From assembly GCA_013399875.1 (NCBI GenBank), contig VXAZ01002109.1, positions 678,470 through 742,469 of the forward strand: DNA of 64,000 bases, read 5' to 3'. Source of the DNA: Gymnorhina tibicen. Its lineage: Eukaryota > Chordata > Aves > Passeriformes > Artamidae. Numbering within the stretch: the stretch's first letter is position 1; every line of letters begins with the position of its first letter. A program made the position numbers and the translations under genes. The notes beneath the pieces are model-generated. The model was given only the letters and a program-made list of their open reading frames with translations. It searched no databases and had not been told where the DNA came from. Shown here piece by piece: positions 12,901-24,815 of the stretch.

Positions 12901-15900
12901 GACATAGTCAAATTGGACATGCTTGGATTTTTAGGTCTTTACAACCACAGAGGAAAATCACAGTATGGAGTGCATCTCTTCTAAGAGTACTGCATTTAGG
13001 CACCAGTATGTCAGTGAAAGTATGTCAGTGTCTTTTCTATGATTTTAATACTTTAGAGATTTCTTATACAAAATTCCCTGAAAATGTTGCAGGAATGCAG
13101 GCGTAATTTTACCCTCATAGAACATCCAACATGTAAGCAGTAATTCCATTTCATATTTTCCAACTGGCAAAAATGGCTTTCAAAATCTTTCAGAAGCAAA
13201 GCTGGGAAATAAATCTCAGAGGTCTAGTTTTATGTACTACACTCAACACAGATTTTCACTTAACAAAAAATAGTCATATAAAAACAAAGTATAAGTTTTG
13301 GGGTTTTTTTTCAGTTACAAATCTTCCTTTTCATTGGCTATAAAAATCATAGTGGGACCAAAATATGATAAAATATATGGTTATGTGTTACTCATAATCA
13401 GCATGTTACTGGACAATTTTTATTCTCATCTAATCACCTCTCTAATCAACCTAGATGAGATTAGACACTGCAGTAGCGTTTCAGCTTCTGAATTCCTAAG
13501 ATGATTATCCTGTGTGGAAGGGTGTTAGGGTTCAGGCTTCTCTGAGAAGTAACTCAGAGTGGTTTGTAGAACAGAGTCTAGCAGTAGCCAATTTTCATAG
13601 AAACTTTATAAACTACAGTACAAGAAGGAAACAACTTCACACAGAAATACTTCAATTTTCCTTAAGATTTTCAGCAATAATCTGCACAGGAACTATTTAA
13701 TATGTGGAAGGAAGTTTGAAACATATCTGGGGAAAATAATACTGTTCTTCTGCTGTAACTGTTCTTCTAAAGAGAGGCAGCACATGATACTAGCATGGGT
13801 GTAAGAAAGAGGAGAAAAAGACATTTTCAATAATAAGTTTTCAGTTTTCAGTTGAGAAAGTAATAGTGGCAGTATTTCTCTTTAGCAATTACATGTGAAT
13901 TCCAGATGATGTAAGAAAGGAAAGGAACGAATCCTCTTGGATTTAGCTGGCGAAGGTGGATAGTTCAGAATTAGAGAGATTCCTCTGGGTTGTATTTTCA
14001 GTGAACGGCAGAAAACAAATACAGTGAAGCCTTCATTCATCTTGTCCTAGACTAGATTGAATAAACTGTGTCCAAAGCAGCTGGGTTTTTCTCCAGGCAG
14101 TGTTAAGGCAGTACAGAATTGCTGGCTCCCCTGTGAGCATCTGTACAGCTTTTCGGTAAGTTTAGGTAAGACATTCTCCACCTCACACCAAACAACGTCT
14201 TCAGAGTTAGGTTAAAACGTTAAAGTAATTTAATTGCCTTTTTTTTTTGTTTGTTTCTAATATCAAGTATGTTCATTCACGTCCTTTACAAAGTATCTGG
14301 GCAATTATGTCTAAGAGTCAAGAACAGTTTATGCATTTTTTAAATTGAAGAATCACTGGATAAAAGTAAAAATTCTCTTGGGCTTAAGACCCAAAGGTGA
14401 GATCCTGTCCTTCCCTGCTAGTAATGTTGGTTACCACAAATGACTGCAGAGCAAAATTTTCTTCTCTCTGATATTTTTCTGAAGCTAAGTTGCATACATT
14501 GTTTCTGATGTCTGCCTAAGAGATGGAGATAATCTAAGTTGACACAACAGACATAAATAAATAAATAAAAGCACTGTATGTACTTGAAACAGTGGATTGT
14601 TATGAAGTCGGGTGCAATCATAATTGTCACATCTCAGTTAAATATCTTACATCTTTCATGAAAAGAATGTAAAACAACATTTCAAATACATCTAAAGATT
14701 GTAAAATATGTGAAAATAAGTTATTTGTGTCTGAAACAAAGGATACTTCAGATCATATTAACATACTTGCATATGTATTTTACTATCATCATCAAATAAT
14801 ACAGGAGGCATTTCAGAAGGAGGAGTATAATATAGAGAAACTAAATGGTTTTTTGCATCACATCTCACAGAAAAGACTAATGAGAATACGGTCCTACCAT
14901 TTTTTAAGGAAATAAAAATTAGTAAGTGACAAATAATGGGGGTTTTCAAATAGGGTGGTTAAGCAAAAAGACACTAGAACAATTTAGCTAGTCCTCAGTA
15001 TAAACTGGAGGCAGAAAAATATCAGTGTCTCTTTGAAATAATGTGAGATACAAGTCTCATGAAGACTTAGGTCTATTCCAGGTCTTGCTAAAAATAAAAA
15101 GGTAATGCTGACAGTGTTGGGTGAATGCAGTAGGCTCAAAAATAAACCTTACAGGAAGGGTAGTCATATATATCTACTTTGCTAGATTTTCTTTGGCATA
15201 AACACAGAAATGTGAATAAATAAAAAAAGAAAAATAAATGCTCTCAAAACCTTGGAAAAAGGTCCAGTCAGCAAAGGGTATAGAGAAACTCATACGTATT
15301 CACAACATATGCTTGAATATTTCCTCTGTTGTTGGAGGGTTCAACTGCTTGTTGGGCCATGCATGGACCAGGTTGCGAACTGATTTAAAATCAGAATAAC
15401 CTTTTTTTTTTAGACTTACAACATTGCTAAAGGCTTGATGAAGCCCATCTCTCTAAGACCCTTGCACAGCACCTGCGATCATACATGCATTTACCTAGCA
15501 ATTTCTTCATGGGAAGAAAATTTCACTATTTGTTATGTAAATGAGGAAGTGAAGTACATAGATTTGGTTGGCCCTGGGTCATAAAGTGAATCTGTAGCAG
15601 ACCAGAGAACTGATCCAAACTCTCCACCACCTCATCACAGTACCATAATCACTAAACTCTCAAAAGTAATTTGTTAAATTTATATAAACTTGCACATAAA
15701 TTGGATATAAACAACTCTATGCTGAGAGCTTTGATACCCCTAGTGACTAAATGTGGGTCAGTATTTATTACAGCTACAGAAATAGCTTAGACAGCTCTTC
15801 TCTTAGCTGCCAGCCCACACTGATGAGATTGTTCCACTGTTTCTGATAGAGGATGCTAAGTCAGATGAAAAAAAACAACCAAAAAGAAAAAAAACTACTG

Positions 15901-17214
15901 AGAGGAGCATTAGGTGTAATGATGAGAAGTAATGTAATTACTTCAAAAAATGTGAATGTAATTATTTGAACCATCACTTGTTCAAAACAACTCACTACAG
16001 GGCCCCACAAGGAGTGGCACTAGCACAGCCAGGGAGGCAGGATGGAATCAGGAAGGATCCATGAAGGATGGGAAAGGACAGGGCATGCTTAGGCCAATAC
16101 TGCCATTGAAAGAAATGCTGCTGAACCAAGCTCTTGAAAATGTTTCAGCCTTCCTCCTTGGAAGAAAGAAAGCTTTCCAGAAATCCAGGAGTACTTTGAC
16201 AACTCTCTTGTCTCTTGAAAAATTCCTCTTATTTCCAAAGATGTAAGAATCAGATGTGGAGTTTTAGGGCTAACTAGAGAGGTACATGCAAAGGTTGTGT
16301 GTGTGGTACTTAAACTCAATGCATAGTGATTGGATTAGTCTTGGAAAGCTGTGGCCCAGTCCTTCAATTCACAATGATAGTTGTTGAGGTACTGAATGTT
16401 CATCATTTCCTGTTGGAGATCTCACCGTTTGATAGGGGAGAAACATACAGGGAATCCATTCAGGTTGTGAGTACAGGTTGTGAGTTAACTTAAGCAAGCC
16501 ATAAAATTCTGCTTCAGTTTTGTCTTGATTTTACACTAATTATATGGATATTTAGGCCTGTTTCTATCAAGTTCAGTGGTAATAAGATTCCCCCTAACCT
16601 TGAATCCAAAGTACTGGAAGAGATTAACAGCAAGTTTCAATTCCTAATTGAAAAATATGTCATTCTCTCTTCAAAATTGCAACACTTCTGCAGGGACTAG
16701 CTTCAGGAAGCAGTCTCAGGGTTAGATTGTAACCAACCAGAAGAATGTGGTGGACATCTTATTTTACATTATTAGTGCTTTATAACCAAAGGTCAGAGCA
16801 CTTAAGCACGACAGAGAGAACTTTGCAACCTTGCTCACTGTTGTAGAATTTATATTCCATTGTAGACTGGGCCTCAGCTAAACAGGGGATCTAAACAAAG
16901 GACACCACGGTGACTGTCTCTGTTATTAACTTCCACTAAATCACCATGCTTGAGTTGATTAAAGACTCAGTTAAATCCCAGTTACATCTATGGCTTCTGG
17001 AACAATGACAGATAATCCTAATGGCTCAACACAAATAAAATCATTGCCCATCTTCAAGTAAGGACAAAACTACAAGACCCAAGAAATGCACAGTCAGATT
17101 TGCTAAGCAGGTAGCTAAAAAATTGCTAAATGAGGTTGCAAAGTTCGGTTTTACCTGAACAGTTATTCAGTCTTTCTGCAGAGTGGACACGGGATATTCT
17201 TTCTGTGTCTGCAG
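9961..17214. other. Upstream region of receptor copy 1, no exon confirmed
   Basis: This is where a signal-peptide exon and D1 exons of copy 1 should lie if they exist. I looked for the D1 signatures seen in copy 3 (an LSW-type strand, a Cys-rich second D1 exon ending in phase 1) and found none. One short splice-bounded segment at 14094-14152 is noted separately. Confidence 0.45.
14094..14152 (+). other. Possible small upstream exon of receptor copy 1
   Basis: A pyrimidine-rich acceptor (TTTTTCTCCAG) and a strong donor (GTAAGT) bound 59 nt. Two frames are open, but neither resembles D1 of the family, so a 5' UTR exon is the best reading if it is used at all. Transcript data would be needed. 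Confidence 0.15.
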
Positions 17215-17344
17215 GCATGAATGGGACAGCCATCGAAAATTTTGTCTGTGTCATTTTTAATGTTTCCTTCATGAACTGCACCTGGCATGTGGGCAGGACT
17301 GCTACAGAAGATACCCAATATTTCCTGTACTGGAGGCCCTCGAA
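17215..17344 (+). CDS. Copy 1 exon: first half of domain D2
   Basis: Acceptor GTCTGCAG, donor GTAAGT, 130 nt, phase 1 in and phase 2 out, exactly as in copies 2 and 3. It encodes ENFVCVIFN, the FMNCTW strand and EDTQYFLYW. Sequons are visible at NGT, NVS and NCT. Confidence 0.88.
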
Positions 17345-20300
17345 GTAAGTAGGTCTGCTTGAATCTTGGGAATTTTGATTTGTGGTTGGACATGTGACAT
17401 TGTCAATTTTTAACTGATACAATATTTTGTGTAAAGGAAAGAAGATATCACAGAATGCCAAAATTACATCAAAGATAATTGTGGAAGGCACACAGGGTGT
17501 CGATTCCAAAATGTGACAATAGAAAATAAGAATGCTTATTTCCTGGTAAATGGGTCTAGAAGTGGACAAAACATTCAGTCATATGAGAAGAACATACCAC
17601 TGTACCAAATTGGTAAGGATTTTTTATTGATTTAATTTCCAGTTATATGTTAAAGGAATGAAGAATTCATGCCTGGGAAAAAGCATAAATTTTAAAAATA
17701 TTGCTCCTCCTAATAGGTATGGGACTTTTTTCCTTTTTCTCAGCCCTGATGTCTGAAAAGTCTAGAGTATAAGAATGGAAAAAAACTAATGAGTACAGAA
17801 ACAAGCTGGAATCATAGGTCAGAGAATTGTGAACAGTCAAACATTTATTCTCTGAAAGAAATGTGTCATCTTTTAGAATTAACTAGCTAAGGATTCCTGA
17901 ATGGGACTATCTAGATGTTGGTCTTATTATCTCATAATGCTGTTCATCCACATAATGAAAAGAGCCAGTTACCTGAACACTGTGAGTGAAAACTTCAATT
18001 TTTTAAAATAGAATAACGTTGTTAATGAAAAAAATTAAACTGTGTTTATTTTGAAAACAGTATTAAAAAACCCTCAAACCCAAGAAATAAAACCAAACCT
18101 GCATAAATCATATGCTGAATTCAATAATATCTCATAAATGGCTTTTATGGTGGTTTTTAATTTTCCTTACTGTTGCAGCTAGTGCTTCAGGCTAGTGTTG
18201 CAGCTAGTTAAATCAGGGAGTCCTGCTTCAGAATATGGGGAGAATACAGTAATTCTGCTATAGTAATTCTACATTACATCTTTTTAGACAGCTGCTTGAA
18301 CATCTACCTATATTTTTTAAATGGCAGAGTGAAGAGACCTATTACTAATCAATAGTATTTCTGATTATATTATTGTAGAAAAACTCACCCCTCCATTAAA
18401 TGTCACAGTGAACTGTACAGAAGCTTCTCATAGATGTAGCATTCAGTGGCAACCACCTCGCACAAGTCATGTGAAAAAAAGTAGTTGTTTCCAATATGAA
18501 ATTGTTATAGAAAAGAAGGTAAGAATAATTATGACGTTTAATAGCATTTTGTATGTCTCTATTTCCATGCATAACACCAAGCAACCAGTACCCTGTTCTC
18601 ATCCCCTTCTTTTGAAAGCTTGGATGAATATGTAAAGCAACATTACATCCTTCGAAAATAAAGTTCAAAATATTTGTGGGAATATTTTTGACCTTGTTGT
18701 TCCAACAGTAAAAAATAGAAATTAAATAAAAAAAGGAGACATAACATAGCTAAATGAAGTGTTTAAGAATGCAAAAGATACACAGGCAAAAAAAACAATG
18801 GAAAAAACATTGTCTGAGTTTATTCGTAAAATTTAGATACATTGTTTTAACAAGTAAAATGTAAATATTTTGTCAACCTGAGCCTTTTTTTGTTTAGTGC
18901 TTTGATACTCAGTTCTGCAATCAAATTTAAATGGCATAATATTTCAGAGCATTAGTGGAGAGGAAAAACCACTTAAACGAAGAACAGCTTAATTTCACAG
19001 TCTTTAAAAGAAGACATTTAAAATATTACATACACATTTTTTTTTCTGAAAATCAAGCATTCATAAGAGAAGACCCTTTATTATACAGTAACAAAAAGAG
19101 TAGCCCTTAAAATTCAGCTTTTTTTTGTTGCTAGGCTGATGCTGAGAAAAACACCAAAACCACACCTGAACCAGTAAGTCTGTATTAATCTAACACTTAT
19201 GCTATATTGGAATTTCTTCTGTATCAGAGCATCTTCCAGTCAAATTGGTTTGGTTTCACACTACCTGTTTCAATGTACTGCATCTGCTATTTACTAATAA
19301 GTTTTCCAAATTCAAAGTTTTAAACTGTTGTTTATAAAACGTTGCACAAAAACACCTGCACATGTGGAGCTTGATATTACTTCAAAAAATCTTCCATTTT
19401 ACATTCTTTTTACTTCCTAGTAAATTCATAAGTATGTAAAAATACGGGTCACGATTCTGTGTAACACTTAGACACAAAAAATGTGGAGAATTTTTTCTTT
19501 ATTAATGCTCTCTGGAAAGGATTGAGATATAAGAGGCAAGAAAATATTACCTCAAAGATTAAGCCAATATAAAGATGACAGAAAAAAATCAGCTTTTCAC
19601 TTCTGTATAACCTGGCTATCGAACTCTACTTCAGTTTTTAAAACATCTACCATAACAGAGTGCAAGATCTTTAAAGAATTTGTTCCCTAAAATCCAGTTG
19701 CGTAGCAGAGTCTAAGGAGCCAAGGAAGCATATGGCAAATTTCATCTTCATATTATTCAGTAACAAAAATTTTTGAACAAGAGGAATTAGGATGAAACAA
19801 TCTAACTTACTGAGGGATATTTTTCTACTTGTTATTTCACTCTAATCTGTCCACAGAAAGATTATATAAATGTAAAATGCAAAATTTTATCCTAATTATA
19901 CAAAAATAATACAAAAATTCTCATTCTACTTGTTCTGCATTTAGACAACAATCACTGAAAGTAACTTCTACCTATACGAAAACTTCCACTCAGAAAAAAG
20001 CTACAGCGTCAAAATCAGAGCAACAGATGCAGGCTTTTGTTTAGTAAGCCCAAACTGGGGAGAGTGGAGTACACCTGTGGAGTTTGGTAAGAATAAAAAT
20101 CCCTACTGTGACCTAGTTCAGTTATTACCTGTCATTTTTTACTTCAAGCTTACAGCTGGAAACACATGATAGTTGCACCTTAATTTGTTAGGACAAAAAG
20201 AGTCAAAGAATTGGCATGTCTCTTAATTTTAGGGGGTTCTCCAAGCATTCTTGGGAGACAGTGCTTCTTGCACAGGGATAGTGAATAAAGCAGACCTTTT

Positions 20301-22345
20301 TGAGGTCTGTTGCCAGCTGTTTTACTTCTTCCATCTTTACTCCTGACTTTATAAACTCGTTTTTCCTGCTGTTGCTCTCTGCCACCTTGGATATTTAAAT
20401 ACTGTGAAGGATTCAGTTCCTCAGGTCTCAGGTTACTGTAGACAGTCCATGTGCTCTCAGCCATCCTATTACTTCGCGTGCTACAGGGCAGTGAGGTGCT
20501 AAGCTAAAGAGGTCATCCCTTCATACAGTGTTTGACACTCTGATGCAAAGCAGATTGCACATAGCTGTGCAGTCTTTCACGACTTGTGATGCTAACCGGC
20601 ACTTTGATGATTGCTTGATTTTCAGGAACACAACAACTTACATCTACTTCGTCATACATGCTACTTCTGATGCCGGGGCTGGCAGCAGGTCTCACACTTC
20701 TTCTCTGCATGACAGTGTAAGACTTATTTCTTGTGCAAAACTTTTATTCTATAGTTGGAATAACACTTCTTCACCCAACAGAAAATTTCTGGCTTCTTTT
20801 TAAAGGAGACGAGGGAGAAAATCTACACTGAGCTATACTAGGAATCATCTGCTGGATGTTCCTCAAGTGTGCTCTATATTTCTGATTCCAAACTTTCTCA
20901 TTCACTTGATTAATATAACTCAATGCTTTCCAACACTGGGACAAGGCTTTATATCGGTACTACTTTCCTGCCATCAGTCCCTCCAATGCAGATGGTTGGT
21001 ACATGAAATTGTTTCCATGTTTTGATGATATTTCCCTTTCATATACTTAAAAAACAGCTTCCCAGAAGCCTTTAGTAAGTCATAAAATAAATTATTGTCA
21101 TCCAAGTTCTGAACAACAAAATTATAACATTGTAATCAGCCTATGTAACTTTTAGCTACTTTTGATGTAGAAGAATATTTCTTACCTTAGAAAAATAAAA
21201 TAATACCTCAGAAGCATTATTGTATAGTATGTGTTCATATGTTTACATGTTAAGTCTTTTCTTCATCAAACCTTTTCGTCACTGTAGAAGGGCTTATTTG
21301 AAAAAAACATCTGCTACAGTACCACAGCCAAGAGACCCATTCTGTGAGCCCTCTCCAGTAGACTTCCAGGTATGTTTTCTTTCCATTTGTCTGAAATTAA
21401 AAAATTTAGTCTCAAAGGTATGACCTAAGTGTCAGAAAGATGCACACAAGCAAGACTCAATTTTCTTTCTTTTTCTTGTTCTTGGGGTGTGGAAAGAGAA
21501 GGTCCATATGCAATAACTTGTCTCTTTTACTTCTTATGAAATAATTCTCATCTGTCTACCTGGAGCATTGGCGAAAATGCAGTTTCACCCTGCTCCCCCT
21601 ATAAGCCATGTGCTATCACTAGAATAATGCTGAGTGTAAGTTTCTCAGCACAGTAATAATGCAGAATCAGTCAGGGAGAGAAGGGACAAAGAAATCTACA
21701 GTAGTTTTTCCACAGTAGATATTGAGATCCATGATAGTATTTGGCAATGATTCTAAAGAAGAAAAATGGGTAAGGTAAGCAAGAAAGTAGAGCAGAATGT
21801 TGAGAGGTGCTGACTTATGTGGAACACTGGAATTACTCGTGAGAAGGAACAAACAGACAAACATTGCAGGAGCTTCCCTTCTAGAGAGCATGTTGCAGTT
21901 TGCTGCAATTTGTAGTCTTTAAATTGGCAGTAGGTAGGTCTGGAAGCCAAAATTTGTCTGCAGGGACACATTGAATTTCTAGCGAGCTTCTATAAATGCT
22001 TTTACTTTCTCTTCCTTCATCATGTTAATTTTCTGTTTTAAAAGCTGACTTTTCCAGCTTTTTAGTAGAAAAGTCTTTTGTTCCTCTTTGGGAACTATAT
22101 GGAGGGAAGATCTAGACATATCTACTTTATAGTCTTCTAATTGACGGACTCCTGCTACAGCTTCTATACAATAAATAACTCTGAATGACAAGAGATTCAT
22201 AAATCGTGACCTTGTGACTAATTTTATGCATGAAACACTAAAAAATGTTATATTCTTCCTTTAATAGATAGAAGATATGAAGCTACTAAAAAGTCAAGAA
22301 ACTGAAGAAATAATAAATATTGAAGAAGTGATGGAATGCAAATGA
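17215..22345 (+). CDS. Receptor copy 1: GM-CSF/IL-3/IL-5 receptor alpha-like, 5' part not found
   Basis: Type I cytokine receptor alpha chain; by family, it binds a four-helix cytokine at the cell surface and signals with a common beta chain and JAK2. Eight exons were placed: 17215-17344, 17437-17612, 18379-18518, 19135-19173, 19945-20086, 20626-20716, 21288-21369, 22268-22345. All phases join to a 291-residue open frame from D2 to the stop. Visible: paired D2 cysteines (VCVIF/NCTW and TEC/GCRF), the PPLNVTV start of D3, the WGEWS box, one membrane helix, a reduced Box 1 (TVPQPRD) and an acidic tail. The lead-in exon is in phase 1, so upstream exons must have existed, but no D1 or signal peptide was recognised. 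Synteny suggests CSF2RA. Details such as EDTQYFLY and the D3 cysteine pair also recall IL5RA, so I give no symbol. Confidence 0.85.
17437..17612 (+). CDS. Copy 1 exon: second half of domain D2
   Basis: 176 nt, the same length as in the other copies; donor GTAAGG. The acceptor (TGTGTAAAG) has a weak pyrimidine tract but is the only one that keeps phase. It encodes TECQNYIKDNCGRHTGCRF and AYFLVNGS. The Cys in KDNC is an extra cysteine not present in copies 2 and 3. Confidence 0.85.
18379..18518 (+). CDS. Copy 1 exon: first half of domain D3
   Basis: 140 nt, acceptor TTATTGTAG, donor GTAAGA, phase 1 in, phase 0 out. It encodes TPPLNVTVNCTE, CSIQWQPP and SCFQYEI, the conserved opening strands of the membrane-proximal fibronectin domain. 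Confidence 0.88.
19135..19173 (+). CDS. Copy 1 mini-exon in D3
   Basis: 39 nt between TTTTTTTGTTGCTAG and GTAAGT, phase 0 on both sides, encoding a polar loop (ADAEKNTKTTPEP). The same place and phase in copies 2 (39 nt) and 3 (33 nt) support it. Confidence 0.75.
19945..20086 (+). CDS. Copy 1 exon: second half of D3 with WGEWS
   Basis: 142 nt, acceptor CTGCATTTAG, donor GTAAGA, phase 0 in, phase 1 out. It encodes SYSVKIRATDAGFC and NWGEWSTPVEFG. It is 12 nt longer than the matching exon of copies 2 and 3. Confidence 0.9.
20626..20716 (+). CDS. Copy 1 transmembrane exon
   Basis: 91 nt, acceptor TTGATTTTCAG, donor GTAAGA, phase 1 in, phase 2 out. It encodes a Thr/Ser-rich stalk and a hydrophobic run (YMLLLMPGLAAGLTLLLCMT). 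A Pro and three Gly make it an unusually broken helix compared with copies 2 and 3. Confidence 0.78.
21288..21369 (+). CDS. Copy 1 Box 1 exon
   Basis: 82 nt, identical in length and phase to copies 2 and 3; acceptor CACTGTAG, donor GTATGT. It encodes YLKKTSATVPQPRDPF. The FPP that opens Box 1 in this family is replaced, leaving only the VPQPRD half. Confidence 0.82.
22268..22345 (+). CDS. Copy 1 terminal exon
   Basis: 78 nt including TGA, acceptor TTTAATAG. It encodes a short acidic tail with ETEEIINIEEV, matching the TEEV and NEEIV tails of copies 3 and 2. A possible AATAAA follows at 22759-22764. Confidence 0.75.
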   Translation: MEDMKLLKSQETEEIINIEEVMECK

Positions 22346-22758
22346 AATGAGCAACTTGATTTTTTCCAAGCAGATATATCTTGTTGGCAAAAATTAACAG
22401 GTTTTTCATATTCAGTCACTCCTGGAAGCAGGGAGAAGAGTATTGGCTGTAGAGACAATTCCCCAAGAAATTCTCTTTAAAAGCCTCTTTATATTTGGTT
22501 GCATTTTCTATAAACATTTGAAGTTTGGACTTTTTCTGTTTTTTATTATTATCTGCAGCATTTTATTTCTGTTTTTTATTATTATATCTGCAGTATTTCA
22601 GAAAAACATATTCCACTATTACTTTAGAAGTTATTATACTGTTTTTCAACATGATGTAAAAGAATAAGTAAGAACAACCAAGCTTTAGGGGTTTATTCAG
22701 GATCTCCAGTGGTTTAGTGTCTCCAAAAAAGTTCAGCCATATTGAGACTGCGATCAGG

Positions 22759-22764
22759 AATAAA
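22759..22764 (+). terminator. Candidate poly(A) signal of copy 1
   Basis: First canonical AATAAA downstream of the copy 1 stop codon, about 410 nt away. Position and hexamer only; the cleavage site is not proven. Confidence 0.35.
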
Positions 22765-23181
22765 ATTTGACATCTGTATGGAAGCCACTGTATGAAAACC
22801 AGTCGAGATTGAAACCCAGCCAAGATCCAACCTCTTAAGAAAGATCACTTGCTCATACAAAATGGGTACTATTAAAGATTGTCCCTTCATATCTGTGTTA
22901 GATGAAAAAATTACTTAATATATGATTGCTAACCAGTAGCAGATGTATATGTGTATACGTATTGAGTGGGAAATGTTGGAAATTGAACATTTGAACTCTC
23001 CAGCAGAAACCTGTCACTTGCTAATCGCAAATGGTACAGGCTGGTTGTGTGTTTTTATAAGACCTGGATGAAACAGAAGCATCACAGCTGGAATACTCTA
23101 ATTAATGAGGAGATATGATAGAAAACCATCAATTTGGAGGCTAATCACATATTTTGACCTTCCATTTGCATGAAACTGAAC
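22765..23181. other. Short intergenic gap after copy 1
   Basis: No gene or repeat recognised between the candidate poly(A) signal of copy 1 and the CR1 that follows. Confidence 0.4.
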
Positions 23182-23830
23182 ATGAGTCAGCAGTGCCCTG
23201 GCAGCCAGGAGGGCCAGCTGTGTGCTGGGGTGCATCAGGCGCAGCATCGCCAGCCAGGTAAGGGAGGGGATTGTCCTGCTGTGCTCTGCACTGGGGTGGC
23301 CTCACATCGAGTTCTGGGGGCAGGTCTGGGTGCCACAACATAATAAAGATATAAAGCCATGAGAGAGTGCCCAAAGAAGGGCTACAAAGATGGTGAAGGG
23401 CCTTGAGAGGAAGGCATATGAGAAGCAGCTGAGGTCATTTGGTCTGTTCAGCCCAGAGGAGACTGAGAGGACACATCACTGCAGTCAACAACTTCCTTGT
23501 GAGGGGAAATAGAGGGGCAGGCACTGATCTCTCTTTGGTGACCATTGACAGGACCCAAAGGAATGGCCTGAAGCTGTGTCAGGGGAGGCTTACGCAGGGG
23601 GAGGCTTATGTGTTAGGAAAGGTCTTCCCCCAGAGGGTGGTTGGGCACTGGAACAGGCTCCCCAGGGCAGTGGTCACAGCACCAGCCTGAGTTCAAGAAG
23701 CATTTGGACAGTGCTCTCAGGTACATGGTGTGACTCTTAGGGCTGTCCTGTGTAGGGCCAAGAGTTGGACTCATTTATCCTTGTGGGTCATTTTCAACTC
23801 AGCGTATTCTATGATTCTATAATTCCATCA
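23182..23830 (+). mobile_element. CR1: CR1 LINE 3' fragment, about 650 bp
   Basis: Sense-orientation CR1: the GGCAGCCAGGAGGGCCAGCT-type start, the AGGAGACTGAGAGG block, CCCCCAGAGGGTGGTTGGGC and CTGGAACAGGCTCCCCAG, and the tail TTCTATGATTCTAT at about 23809-23822. It lies between copy 1 and copy 2. Confidence 0.92.
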
Positions 23831-24756
23831 AGTCTCAAGACGGTTAAAGTCATCTCAGTAGCTGAAAACCTATCATGGTAAAGAAAGTCCTCTCAGTGAT
23901 AAAATTCCACTAGACCAGGTTACCGTCAAGAGATCATCTTTGAAATGAACTTTTTCTATGGTTCTGTGTTTCTAGATGAACTTTCAATAAAAATTAATTT
24001 TTAATGTCTTTTTAAAACAGAGCTAGAGCAGGATCCTTTTACTTAAATTATAATTGCCAAAAAATAAAAGCACCTGCATTAAATGTGGATAAGTAAACCC
24101 AACACTTACTTTAATCTAAGGACAATTAAACAGATACAGTCTACTGGATCCTCTCCATCCTGCTTCACTCAGAGTTGATCATGGCCATTGGAGCACCCCT
24201 TACGTCCCCACTGCTTTCACTGGGGAAGCTGCTGAGACAGCAAAGTCATTACGAAAACTTGTTCAGTATCAGCACACTGAGAAAACCATTAATCATATCT
24301 ATGAAACAGTGGAGGTGGTAGTAGGTGTGGGACTAAGGTATCACTTTCCTACCCCTGGGCAAAGACACCAAAATCAGTGGCAAAGGATGGTCAGGCTTTA
24401 CAACCTTTTAACTAAGGGGCTTTGGTGCTCACATAGGAAGAAGTCCTTTATTCTGGTCTCCTATGGCTGTTCCTCTGTTCTGTGTAAAAACTAGAAAGTT
24501 CTTGCTGCAAGGAAAAAATGGAGGGTCTTGTCTATTTGTATTTTTGTGACACACACGAAAGCTGTAACACAGTACAGCAGAACACCCAGACAGTTCTTGT
24601 GAATGCTCCTGGTTTTGTTGGAGCAATAAATTATTCTTCAACTTTTTGTGATTTTTAAGAAAGTTTGGGTTTGATCTTGTTTCTGCAATGACTTTACTCC
24701 CAATAGAGCCAAAAGTCTGTAAACAGCTCTAGTGTTTCTGCCCAGGTTTCTCTTCT

Positions 24757-24815
24757 CTCCTTTATTTTTATTTTTATTTTTCTTTCTCTTTCTCTTCCTC
24801 TTTCTCTTTCTCTTG
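24757..24815. repeat. Pyrimidine-rich microsatellite
   Basis: Runs of TTTTA change into TTTCTC units, an almost pure pyrimidine strand of about 60 nt. Nothing suggests a function beyond simple sequence. Confidence 0.8.

Noticed and set aside
23439..23690. 83-codon frame resembling a protein with LCQGRLTQG
   Set aside because: It is translated CR1 3' sequence, not a host gene.
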